Shown: positions 23,333 through 34,883 of the stretch, one piece after another | Layout of the letters: every line of letters starts with the position of its first letter | Numbering within the stretch: the first letter of the stretch is position 1 | Source of the DNA: Ephemerocybe angulata | Taxonomy: Eukaryota; Basidiomycota; Agaricomycetes; Agaricales; Psathyrellaceae | Direction: 5' to 3' | Assembly: GCA_013368325.1 (NCBI GenBank) | Contig: JAACJK010000065.1 | Span: 372,001 to 436,000, forward strand | Length of the DNA: 64,000 bases | Program-made: the position numbers and the translations under genes | Notes under the pieces: generated by a model | What the model was told of the DNA's origin: nothing | Databases searched by the model: none | What the model saw: the letters and a program-made list of their open reading frames with translations, nothing else

Positions 23333-26037
23333 TCAACACTCACACACGCAGGTCGTCGTACGAAACAGTGTATTCAACGGACTGATACCCGACTCCCACC
23401 AGCGATACGCCTTGCCGAGCTGCTCGCTCTCCCTCTCCCTCATCGTCTGTATCTGCATATTCTCCACCGTCGTCTGCCCCATCATAATCATAACAACGTG
23501 CGACACCGTCAACGTGAACGTGAACAGCGCAAACAGCGCGCTCCTAAAACATAAAACAAAACATAATTCTCATCAGGATGGATGGATGCAACGCGAAAAC
23601 GGGGTATGTACGCACAGTGCGACGACGACGATCTGCTGCGGGTTCACGTCGACCCCCGGCTCGTTGAAGCCCTTCACGGTATAGGGTATAACGCTCCCCA
23701 CGATATACGCACAGCACAAGAACGCAGCCTGACAAAAGTTCAAGAAAAACTTATGGTTCCGTGCCCCCACACACTGTCCAATCCCTAAAAATCAAAAGCA
23801 TCAGCAACGAGAAACCGACCGAGATAAATAAATAAATAAGAAGAAAAAAAAAGAAACACGCACAAGGACAATGGTGATCATACTTCAACACACACGTCCC
23901 ACAACTCCGACAATGGTGCGCCCGGTGGGGCTTCACGAACCCATCTCTATCGCAATACCTGATGAAGGGATCCAACACCGGGGTCATCGGCGGACGTCTT
24001 GAGATATACGTCCGTGGTTTATTAGTAGCGCCCTTGCCCTTACCACTACTACTCCCGGGCATCTTCATCTTGCTCTTGCTCTGCGTCTCGCCAAAAGGAT
24101 CCTTCTCGGCGATCCACCAGCAACACAAAAGGGATGACGATCCCGTCGGGGGACGTCGATCGCGCTTCAACCGCTGCCGCCCCCCAGACGGCCCTGGCAG
24201 CCTCCCAGCAACAGCCGACTCCACGCCTCCCGCCTGCGCCTCCACGTCCACGTCCACGTCCGCTCCCGCTCTCGGGGCGGCCCCCATAGCCATAGCTTCC
24301 TTCAGACTCAAACTAGCCCGACTCTCCCTCTCCCTCTCTCTCGGGCGCGCGCGCACCCTGTTCCGCACACCCTCATCTTCTTCTTCACTCTCACTATCGC
24401 TCCCCTCCGTAGCCCTCCCAGCATTCCCGTTCCCGTTCACCATCTCCCCTTCTTCGAACCTCAACGCATCCGACCCCGACGCGTTCCCGTCCTTGCTCTT
24501 CCCGCTCCCGCTCCCCTCGCTCCTCACCGTCCTGCTACTCGTCGTCCTCTCTACAACATTCGGCCTCTGCGGCACAGCCAGGTTATTCATCGCACTCGTA
24601 TTCGCATGCGGATGGTTTGACGTCGAGGGGAAATACGACGAAAGGCGCGGCTGCGAATGTGATCTCTCCAGCGCTACCGCTGGTGCCGAGCGAATGAGGT
24701 CGAGCGATCGTCCTGCTTGCCTGGCATTCGCATCCATGTTGCTGTTGTTGCCCTCTCCAGACCCCTCCGCACCCTGCGCCAACATCAGACTCAGTTCCTC
24801 GTACGAAGGACCCCCGATGCCCCTCGCCGCGGCGGGTTCGCTGAAGTTGAGGGTGTATCTCGAGTCTTGCGAGGGGCGGCGTGGGGGGAAGGATAGGGTC
24901 TGGGAGGCTTGTGGGCTGTGGCCGCCGATGGAGGAGGGGCCTGGGGGTACGGAGATGCAGGGTGGTTTCGGAGTTTTGGGCACGTAGTCTTTCGCGTAGC
25001 CAGGGGAGGTTAGGATGACCTACATACATACAGCAGAATCAGTTTTGAATTTGAAGTGGAATTCGCAGAACAAGAAGAAAGTACGGACGCACCTTGATGT
25101 ACGACCAAAGCATCCAACTCCACAATATCCCGAATCCAACCAACAGTCCAATACCCTCCCTCCTACTCCCTTCCGCGGCGGGCTTTGCCTGCAACATAGG
25201 CACGACGAGCACGCCGATGTACACGTATGCAGCGTAGCCCATGAGGCCGAAGGTGATGGCCACCGCCATCTTGAGCACAACCCACGGCTGGGGCGTCGCC
25301 GCCGCTTGGGGGCCGTAGCGGTCTTCCCTCGCACGCTCGACGCTTTCTTGCACGACGCCACAGCACGTCGGGGTCGGGGCTTCTTCGGGGCGTGCCCGTG
25401 GGTGCGGAGGTGGAATTTCGCTGGGAGGCGGGTGGGCTTGTGGAGGGTGCCACCCGTTACGGGACTGGGATTTGTGGGACGACGGCGGGCGTGGCAGGGG
25501 CCCGATTTGGGAAGGGGGTTTGTTAACCGTCGAGGTGAGTGAAGAGCCGGACTTTGTGCTGCGGTGTGCGGCGCCGAGTGGGTATGCGTATGCGGAGGGT
25601 GGAGGTTGCGATTGCGATGTGCCCGGGGCGTTGTGGGAGTGAGAGTCTACCGCCGTGCTGGCCATTGAGAAGGAGGAGATTTTGGAGCGGTGATTCGCCC
25701 TGCTTGCACCAACAACCCCTTCTGCTACCACTGCTGCTGCAGGCCCGTTTGACCCGATTCCGAAGGTGTAGGATGAAGGCGGGGGAGGGAGGCCCCCGGA
25801 TGCACGGGGAGCTGAATCGTGCGTCGATGCATGCACGGACCCGGTCGCGTGGCCGTCGGAGTTGACTAGGGAGTTGGCGTTGGACGAGGCGGAGCGGTGG
25901 TGCTGGTGGCTCTGGCTTCCTCGCGTGTTGGGGGCTGCTTCGCGGGGGCCTGAGGAGGAGGAGGAACTGCCGGGCCTTCGGGCGGTCGCGTTGAGCGATG
26001 TGGACGGCGGGTATGATGATGAGGGGGAAGGGGACAT
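23333..26037 (-). CDS. DHHC palmitoyltransferase, copy 2 (lacks last two exons)
   Basis: Exons 26037-25093, 25019-23864, 23784-23616 and 23543-23333 keep phase and give 826 aa. The two N-terminal helices, the cysteine-rich domain with [20 protein letters not shown] and the DHHC core, the last two helices and TTVE are all present. After AYRWWE the sequence leaves copy 1 exactly where copy 1 has its exon 4 donor; the reading runs 14 residues past SG and stops at 23333-23335. The C-terminal tail of exons 5 and 6 is missing. Exon 1 from 25502 rightwards is identical to copies 3 and 4, while everything left of that differs by scattered substitutions and small indels. An in-frame ATG at 26100 could add 21 residues. 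Activity without the tail is uncertain. Confidence 0.75.
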
Positions 26038-29000
26038 GCTCTGCTCCGCGGGGCTGCACGCTATCGATGCATGTAGAGGCCTGGTTGGAGGTCGTTCCAC
26101 GTGAAGCCTTCCTCGCCGTCGCTCCCTCTGTTTGGATCAAAGGGCCAAGGCACAAACAGCCCTAATGGGGTTGCCGCGGCGTCTGTTTGGCACCACCGTC
26201 GCCATCCCTCCCGCATCCACGTCCACCGCTGCGCCCTCGAGCCCTCTCTAGACTCTGCTCGCATCTGCTCGCCTCGCAGCGGCTGCCCCGATGCGCCGAC
26301 CGCTGTGATTGGCTCCCGCAGCTCTCATTCGCTGCGCGGCCCTCTCGTGCTCGGCCGCCAGCACCCCAGATCCCTCGTCTCGCCTGTCTCCAGCGCCCGT
26401 CCCCGCTTCTCTTGCTCATTGCCACTGCGCGCCACGCTACACAACAAGGTACGCGATTCTAATCTACATATCCAACGTCTACGAGCACCACCCGACCTCC
26501 AACTAGTTAGATCCCAAATCGGCGGTCGCCCGGCATCGCCATGCCTGCAACCTTTTACTTCGACACACGCAGGGCCGCGAGATGAAGCCAATCGCACATC
26601 TTATCGGTCGGGCAGCGCCAGAGCGCCCGACGCCAGGCTTCCAAGTCTGGATGGCGAATCTTGGCGCAAGGACAGGTTAGCGGCAGCTCGCACGGCGGAG
26701 GCTCTGCGTAGAGCCTCACATGGACACCAGGACCGGGTGGTGAGTGCTCAGACGGCTCTCCCCTGATGAACACGGACTCACGAGGGACACGTTTGCTAGA
26801 AGATCCACGATCCACCATTCAATCGCCTCACGCTCACTCGTAAATCCCGATTGCCCGCACACGCACGCACGCCCAAACACAAGTGCATCGGCCATCTCCC
26901 GACCATTCACATGTCTTCGATCAAGACACCCATCGCCCGGACCTCGATCGTTTTCGGCGCGTTTCACGCACAAGCGGCACCTCGCGCAACTGCGAGCACC
27001 GGGACAGCCAGAACCGACCGGAACGCGCGTCTCTGGAACGACAGACAGTGAGTTCTCAGGCGGCTTCTCCGATGGCTGCGAACTCACGTTCTTTTACTAG
27101 TCATCCATCCACCACCCCCTTGGCCGCCCGCTCGCAAATCCCGATTTCCCGCAAACACACACACCCCCGAACACGCGACAGTTCACTCGGCCCCACCTTC
27201 TTCCCTGCGCCGCGCCTCACAACGCGAGCAGCACCTCGCGCAACTGCGAACACGAGCCTGCCAGAACCGGCGGAAACGCGAGTCTGCGTAGGATGGCGCT
27301 ACGCGGACGGATATGGGCACGTCGGGGTGATACTGCCGTGCTCAAGGCGACCATCGCAACGAGCCGACCGTATGCGTACGCGGCGCAGATGGAGGTGGGC
27401 ACGACGGCTGGGCCATCGCTGCTACGGAGATGGGGCGGGCGAGAAACGACGACTAGCAGAGTATGAGTAGTCACTACGTGTAGTTAAGAATGTATTCGGT
27501 ACGCACGCAATAGACTTGTTTGTGTTTTGAATATGGCTTGAGGTCCACGGCGACGGGCGGTGTCGAAGTAGTCGGGGGAGTCTAGAAATGGGTTTGAGTC
27601 TTTGAGATGAATAGGATGTCATACATCTTACCGTTGTGAACCTCTGAGATCTCCGAGTCGAAGCCCGTCGCAATCGAAGTCGAGATAATACCGACCTGGT
27701 ATGGGGAAGGTATCAGTGAGCGCGAAGAACATATGTAGACTCTGGTATAGTATATACGTACTTACAATTTACCATCGCCGTTAGTCGAGTTCACGGCGCC
27801 GCGATCCGATTCAGAAAGCTTGAGATTTTGCGTTGAGTCGTCAATAAAGCTTTGACTATAAATCAAAGAAAACAAAAGCTTACCTGGCATTCTGTTCTAT
27901 CTATGTAGTACGTGGGATGCAGTCAGCACTTATGAAGTGAATAGAATGCTAATAAATACTCACCAGGGCGGCAATGTGCGCAGAGTCGCGACTGACCAGT
28001 GACAGCTGAAGAAAGGCGAGCATGCAACGAGCATGAGCGATCGACGTCGACGACGAGGTATGAAGAACTCACCAAGGACGACATCATCTTGCCAGACGAC
28101 GACAGATCCATTCAAGCGACGAGCACCGAAATGGGAGAGAGTGGATGTAAGGAAAGTGATAGAGGGAAGGAGGAATCCCGTTGAGGAGGGGATGATGGGA
28201 AACTCACCGGTGCGCCCTCCACCTCTTATACCCCAAACCCCCGAGATCTCGCACACCGCCAAGACCTCCATCTCCCCACCAAGACCTCCGCACTCCACCC
28301 AACAAATCCTAATTCGACGCGCGAAGTCACCCGGCATTCGGATCTGCGCGCAAAACGCGCTATCCAGTAATCCGCCTCCCCAATCTCATTGAACATCCGT
28401 GAAATTTTCGCTGTTCGGGTGGGCAGACAGCGGGCGCGCATTTCGGGTGTCTGATGGGGGTTACGCGAGCCTTGGCGACCGGGATCCGTGCAGGGATGAG
28501 GTGTTGGGAGTGTTTTTGGGTGAAAGGGGATCAGGAGGAGAAGGTCAGGGGGAAATCGAGATTGTGAAAGAATTTGAGTGGGGAGGGTGCTACGGAAGCT
28601 AGAAAGGGTTACCCCTATGCGTATAGTGGTACTTGTTAGTACTCCAGAGACCCGAAGTGTCTCCAAACCTAAGATATGAGCCGCTCGCTTTTGGTTTCGT
28701 GATAAAGCAAGTAATCTTAACTAAACTCGCCCCCCTTCGTCGGAACGCATACGGAGTTATTCAAGATAACGCATAATATATTTACAGCTCCCTCAGGTAA
28801 GCTTTTACGAACTCTATCTCCCAATCCTGCTCATACATGTGCGCAATCGTTCATTCTGTATGTTCCTCTCCCGGAACCCGGTTTCCATCTCCCGCTCTCC
28901 ATTGAACTCCCTTCCCAGCTTACTCTTGGAAGCGATAACAGAAAACATTACGGTAGCACTAGTACGTATGATGCATCAACTTACGCTAGCCTAGAACTCT

Positions 29001-31850
29001 GGAACTGGTGTAATGGCGGCGTTGCAACGAACAGTGTGAGGACGAGACCTTGGCCCCAGATCCCGGCTGTGTGTCAGGAATTTCGCCTCATGCGGGGTTG
29101 CGGCGAGCTTGAGGGTATGCCATGTGTACCCCAGAAAGGCCTTGGGTGCACTAAGCTGTGCTTCACTCGCTGTGGATGTGCGCAACACGCCCCGTTTCGT
29201 TGGCGCCAAAATAAGCGCCCGTCGACGCGCGCATCCTATCCGTGTCATTCGATCAGCCTGGCCGTGAAATAGGCTTCCTCACGGAAAGAGTCACCTTGGT
29301 ACGTATTGTAGCGCCTACTATACGTGGCCTAGCCATGCGGAGGTGTTTGTACAGGTGGGATATTCAAGGAAGTATGATTCATTCATTCTAAGCAAAGGAA
29401 CAGCGTTCCGGCGTGCCCACGCGCATCAGCGCGGGGACGCATGAAACGGGGGTAACGTACATGGGCCTTAGGCCCTCACGCAAATAACTCAGCCTAATTG
29501 TGGAAAGCGGATGGGACGGATGGGCCGTGAGGCAACCGTGAGGGCTGGGCGGTCAGGGCGGTTGTGACGGCACTGAGGCCTGCGAAACTCATGGCAGTGG
29601 GCGCACTTGCTCGCCCAGTACCGTCATTCCTTGCTCGGTACTCACCCCGGGGCTCTAATGTACGTACGTATGCTATACTACCGGCAAGTATCAAGTAAAT
29701 TTAAGCCTTCCATCGCTCGTAACCCGGTGTTGGTGTATGAGGCTAGCGGGAGAATCGTGAGCGCGAATGAACGGGTTCACTATAGCGAGTTGACGTACCA
29801 TAGGTACCGGAGTGCTCGCGGTTGCGCCTCGTAGGTGTTTGCCCGGGAAAGAGGCCGAGGCCTTGGGCGCGTCTATATCTGGACAGAGGAGTCAGGCCGC
29901 GCAAAGCTCAGGAAAACATTACGGACTGACCTGGTTTGCTCACGCCGATCTCGCGATGCCAATCCCGCGGATGTCGTCACTATGTTAGGATGTGTTAGTA
30001 TCAAATGGGAAAAAGATGAGATGCTCTACTCACGTTCACGCCGAGTTCTGGTTGGCTAATTAGAGTTTTCAATCAGTTTGGAAGTAGAGAGTAAAATGGA
30101 TGGCGTACTGTGTTGTAATGGACGCCGAGAACGAGGGCACGCAAGCAATGCACTTTGATGCATGAGGGACGGCGAGGCGAGATGTCCATGGCCTGCCATC
30201 TTGACGAGGTTAAGGTGACGAGACTCTGTACTGAGGAATGGGGAAAACAAACCTACTACCGTTGACGACATTTGATTGCCTTTAGAGGCGACTGGAGCTA
30301 AAAATGGATGTTGCGTTGGAACTCGTTAGAGAAGTCGGTGAGCACGAAAGGCTAAGCCTGCTTACCTATTCAGTCTGTTGGTATTGCACGGGTTTATGGC
30401 CCAATTCTGTGTCCCAAAACGCAGAATTAGTGATAGGGGCGACGTAACCCAGGGCTCAGATTGCTCACCGACGCAGATTCGACGAGAGGTGCGAAAAATC
30501 GATTTTTGGAGGTCCGGGAAACGGCGTCGAGACGTCTATGAACGTCCTCCGTGCCTCAGAATCTGTGAGACTCAAACAGAAGTGGCGGGGACGTACCTTC
30601 TACTTCAGAAAGCGCCCCACAGTCTGTGCCGAGGCCGGAGATTCGAAAATGCGATTTTCGAGCGTCCGGGGATCGGGGTTGATTGGTGTCCGCTGACGAG
30701 TTTGAAGGACGCGACGAGCTTGAGGTCCGGAAATTGGACTTTTGAGCGTCCGGGAAACGGCGTTGCGAGGGCTAACATGCTCAGTGGATCAGAATACGTG
30801 CAGCGAAAGAGAGAGGATGTGTACGTACCTTCGGCGGCCCCAGGGATCGTCCTGCAGTCTACGACTCGCTTGAGGTTCGGAAATTTGATTTTCGAGCGTC
30901 CGGGAAACGGCGTTGTGAGGTCTATGAGTGCGCCCTCAGCGTGGGCAGCGAAAGCGAAGAGGGTGGACGTACCTTGAGCTTTGCCAGTGCCTTGGCTGCT
31001 TCAAGAGCGCCCTGCCGTCTTGCTGCCATCGACGCCGAGCTTGAGGAATGAAAATCGATTTTTAGACGTCCGGGGAATCGTGGTGGACTGGTGCTGGCCG
31101 TCGAGGGACGTGGCTCGTCTGGGAATCGAGCTGGATTGGTCTTGGCTGGAAGGGGACGTGCAGGGTCGAGGTTCGAATTGTGCGGAAGAACCATTGCGGC
31201 GAGGGAAGTCTTCTCTGAGCGGCGGTGAGCTGTGGATATCATATTCGGCACTGAAACAGATTGGCTCGAAGCTAAGCATTCCAAGGATATACATTACCGT
31301 TTAGAGAGAATACGAGGCCGACCATTTGTGCTACGCCGCGTCCGCAGAACGACTGGCTTCTGCCTGGACCGTCAGCGGCTGCGTGTCGAGCAAAGGAAGA
31401 CGTACCATAGAACGAGCGTGTAGGTGAGTGTGCGAACCTTGGTCGTCGTTGCTGGCTGAGCCATGTGCTGGAGTCGCGGACGCGATGTTGGAGGTATAGA
31501 GGAAATGGAGAAGTGCCCGTCGCAGCGGCCGACCACGACACGCCGCGTTGTGGGAGAAGTCAGAATGAATTGGGGGTAAACTGTTACCCAAGGGCCAAGG
31601 AAAAGCGGAGCGTGAATTCACCAGCTCGGCTCATCCAGATTCGGAATTTGTAGGTGACACCCTTAGAATAGATTTTATTAAGCCGGGTACGTACATACAG
31701 GGTCTACGTAGATAGTCCTTCTCCCCTCCTCCAGCAATGTCCCCAAAATGTCCCTTCAACACACATGATCTAAAGGTAAGACATGTTAGCATGCTGGTAA
31801 AGAAAGCAGACATGGAGAAAATGCAAGGACAGCAATAAGAGTGTTAGTAG
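26038..31850. repeat. Array spacer 2 (PAT2-PAT3)
   Basis: No gene with a convincing long frame. The left 1.4 kb is GC-rich, related in part to spacer 1, with + strand donor-like sites (caag|gtacgc near 26450, GGTGAGT near 26737). From about 27.6 kb to 31.4 kb, minus-strand donors appear as CTCACC, CTTACC or GTACCT at intervals of about 80 to 250 bp (for example 27957, 28066, 28205, 29640, 30361, 30466, 30596, 30828, 30969), with matching acceptors. This looks like a many-exon, probably non-coding or decayed, minus-strand transcript. Confidence 0.5.
30488..31078. repeat. Palindromic-core exon-like repeat cluster, spacer 2
   Basis: Five copies of a core built as (A)AAAATCGATTTTT or CGAAAATGCGATTTTCG followed by GAGCGTCCGGGAAACGGCG occur at about 30491, 30646, 30727, 30877 and 31047. 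Each sits in a minus-strand exon-like block of 90-200 bp closed by GTACGT or GTGAGC donors. On the minus strand one frame gives recurring peptides of the type TPFxGRPKIEFPDLKL, but other frames are open too. Related clusters occur in all other spacers. Confidence 0.6.
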
Positions 31851-31855
31851 TCTTG

Positions 31856-32114
31856 CCGGCAATAATCAATGCAGCGCCACCTGGACTGGTTATTGCCGGA
31901 AGCGAAGAGGACGCACCTGTGGCAGCCGGAATGCCCGGTTGCTCCCTGCCACGTCAATGGTCCGTGCGCCGCAAGAGTGTATATAAGCTGGACCAAATCC
32001 GCCGCCTCCCCCAGCGAAGGGTGAGCTGTGACCCCGAGCTATACTATGCCCGTGCTCTGCGTGTTCTTCAACAGGACATGTATTCATGGGCATAGTATGG
32101 GTAGACCGTTCTGA
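31856..32114 (+). promoter_or_regulatory. Hairpin, TATA box and short ORF module, copy 3
   Basis: Hairpin 31856-31899 with arms CCGGCAATAA / TTATTGCCGG; TATATAA at 31980-31986; 22-codon ORF at 32046-32114 with the same first 16 residues as the other copies. It lies immediately downstream of PAT copy 3 and on the opposite strand. Confidence 0.45.
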
Positions 32115-32187
32115 AAAGCCTGAATGTATTAGATAGAGTGTTGAAGTTAGCTGTTTTTTCGCATTTTTTACCCCAAATAGCAAGTCT

Positions 32188-34883
32188 CTACCTATAAAAG
32201 GATATTCCCGACGAGCGCATCACAGCAATCAGCACAGTGATCACCTCATCAATATTCAACGGACTGATACCCGACTCCCACCAGCGATACGCCTTGCCGA
32301 GCTGCTCGCTCTCCCTCTCCCTCATCGTCTGTATCTGCATATTCTCCACCGTCGTCTGCCCCATCATAATCATAACAACGTGCGACACCGTCAACGTGAA
32401 CGTGAACAGCGCAAACAGCGCGCTCCTACCACATATAACAAAACATAATTCTCATTAGCAATGCCAAAACGAACGAAGCGAAATGAAATGCACGCACAGT
32501 GCGACGACGACGATCTGCTGCGGGTTCACGTCGACCCCCGGCTCGTTGAAGCCTTTCACGGTGTAGGGTATAACGCTCCCCACGATATACGCACAGCACA
32601 CGAACGCAGCCTGACAAAAGTTCAAGAAAAACTTATGGTTCCGTGCCCCCACACACTGTCCAATCCCTACAACCCATCATCAAAAAGTCATTAACAAAGA
32701 GAACCAACCTCGATAAAAAGAAAAAGAAACACGCACAAGGACAATGATGATCATACCTCAACACACACGTCCCACAACTCCGACAATGGTGCGCCCGGTG
32801 GGGCTTCACGAACCCATCTCTATCGCAATACCTGATGAAGGGATCCAACACCGGCGTCATCGGCGGACGCCTTGAGATATACGTCCGTGGTTTAGCGCCC
32901 TTACTACTGCTCCTCTTGCTCTGTGTATCGCCCCCCTTATCGGCGAGCCACCAACAGCACAAAAGCCAGCTCGCACTAGATGATGATCCCGTCGGTCTAC
33001 CCCGCTTCAACCGCTGCCGCGCCCCAGACGCCGACATCCTCCCAGCCACAGCCGACTCCACAACTCCCACCTGCGCTTCCATGTCCGCGTCCACGTCCAC
33101 GTCCGCTCTTGGTGCCCCCAAAGCCATAGCTTCCTTCAGACTCAAACTCGCCCGACTCTCCCTCTCCCTCTCTCTCGGGCGCGCGCGCACCCTGTTCCGC
33201 ACCCCCTCTTCTTCTTCTTCTTCACTCTCGCTGTCCCTATCCCTATCGCTCCCCTCCGCCACTGCAGCAGCCCTCCCAGCATTCCCGTTCCCGTTCACCA
33301 TCTCCCCTTGCTCGAACCTCAACGCATCCGACCCATTCCCATTCCCGTCCTTGCGCTTCCCGCTCCCGCTCTGCTCGCTCCTCACCGTCTTGGTGCTCGT
33401 CGTCCTCTCTACAACATTCGGCCTCTGCGGCACAGCCAAATTATTCGCATGCAGATGCGGATCCGGATGAGGATGTGGATGGTTTGATGTCGAGGGTGAA
33501 TACGACGAGAGGCGGGGCTGGGAATGTGATCTTTCCAGCGGTACCCCCGGGGTCGAGCGAATCAGGTCGAGCGATCGTCCTGTTCCCGTCTGCCTGGTAT
33601 CCCCAGACCCGTCCCGTTGTCCCTCCGCGGGGCCCTGCGCCAACATCAGACTCAGCTCCTCGTACGAAGGGCCCCCGATGCCCCTCGCGGCGGCTGGTTC
33701 GCTGAAGTTGAGGGTGTAGCGCGAGTCTTGCGAGGGGCGGCGGCGGTAGGATGCTGGGGGGAAGGAGAGGGTCTGGGAGGCTTGTGGGCTGTGCCCGCCG
33801 ATGGAGGAGGTGCCTGGGGGTACGGTGATGCAGGGTGGTTTGGGAGTTTTGGGCACGTAGTCTTTCGCGTAGCCAGGGGGGGTTAGGATTACCTACAAAC
33901 AGAGCAATCAGGTAAGTAGTGGAATGTAGCACGATTAGCTATGTACGCACCTTGATATACGACCAAAGCATCCACGTCCACAGTACCGAGAAGCCAACCA
34001 GCAGTCCAACACCCTCCCTCCTACTCCCTTCCGCGGTCCGTTTCTCCTGCAGCATCGGCACGACGAGCACGCCGATGTACACGTATGCGGCGTAGCCCAT
34101 GAGGCCAAACGTGATGGCCACCGCCATCTTGAGGACGACCCATGGCTGGGGCTTTGCCGCCGCGTGGGGGCCGTAGCGGTCTTCTCTCGCACGCTCGACG
34201 CTTTCTTGCACGACGCCACAGCACGTAGGCGTAGGGGCTTCTTCGGGTTGTGCCCGTGGATGTGGAGGTGGACCGCTGGGCGGGTGGGGTTGCGGAGGGT
34301 GCGGCCACCCGTTGGGTTTGTGGGACGACGGCGGGCGGGGCAGGGGGCCGATTTGGGAAGGGGGTTTGTTAACCGTCGAGGTGAGTGAAGAGCCGGACTT
34401 TGTGCTGCGGTGTGCGGCGCCGAGTGGGTATGCGTATGCGGAGGGTGGAGGTTGCGATTGCGATGTGCCCGGGGCGTTGTGGGAGTGAGAGTCTACCGCC
34501 GTGCTGGCCATTGAGAAGGAGGAGATTTTGGAGCGGTGATTCGCCCTGCTTGCACCAACAACCCCTTCTGCTACCACTGCTGCTGCAGGCCCGTTTGACC
34601 CGATTCCGAAGGTGTAGGATGAAGGCGGGGGAGGGAGGCCCCCGGATGCACGGGGAGCTGAATCGTGCGTCGATGCATGCACGGACCCGGTCGCGTGGCC
34701 GTCGGAGTTGACTAGGGAGTTGGCGTTGGACGAGGCGGAGCGGTGGTGCTGGTGGCTCTGGCTTCCTCGCGTGTTGGGGGCTGCTTCGCGGGGGCCTGAG
34801 GAGGAGGAGGAACTGCCGGGCCTTCGGGCGGTCGCGTTGAGCGATGTGGACGGCGGGTATGATGATGAGGGGGAAGGGGACAT
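32188..34883 (-). CDS. DHHC palmitoyltransferase, copy 3 (lacks last two exons)
   Basis: Exons 34883-33951, 33892-32737, 32666-32498 and 32425-32188 keep phase and give 831 aa. All core elements are present: two N-terminal helices, DHHC cysteine-rich domain, [17 protein letters not shown] and AYRWWE. After AYRWWE it continues SGISPLNIDEVITVLIAVMR and stops at 32188, using the alternative 3' end shared by copies 2, 4 and 5. The large loop contains expanded acidic and Ser/Arg runs (SESEEEEEEG, RERERES) compared with copy 1. Identical to copy 4 except for one base. Whether it is functional cannot be read from sequence. Confidence 0.75.

Larger units (their letters stand above)
25502..34347. repeat. 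Segmental duplication, unit A (8846 bp)
   Basis: This stretch is repeated directly as 34348-43192. Every segment compared base by base or by translation is identical, apart from one G missing from a G-run in unit B (33756-33761 versus 42602-42606). It contains the 5' part of PAT copy 2, spacer 2 and the 3' part of PAT copy 3. The left limit is set by a mismatch at 25501 versus 34347. Confidence 0.9.

Noticed and set aside
23962..24987. 341-codon + strand ORF (similar ones at 14254-15138, 32835-33470, 41681-42316 and 57003-57752)
   Set aside because: Antisense shadows of PAT exon 2. They follow its Ser/Arg/Glu-rich repeats and end where the exon ends, and the minus-strand frame has the DHHC motifs.
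26883..27470. 195-codon ORF in spacer 2 (and its exact copy at 35729-36316)
   Set aside because: GC-rich, Arg/Pro/Ser/Thr-biased, interrupted by splice-like sites and not preserved as a frame in spacers 4 and 5.
30378..30977. 199-codon + strand ORF with recurring ERPGNGV peptides
   Set aside because: The peptide repeat is a by-product of the DNA repeat core; splice-like signals point to the opposite strand and other frames are open as well.
31890..32183. 97-codon minus-strand ORF opposite the short ORF module
   Set aside because: Related frames exist in copies 2 and 5 but differ in length and C-terminus, and no promoter is seen for it; kept only as a caution for the + strand short ORF.
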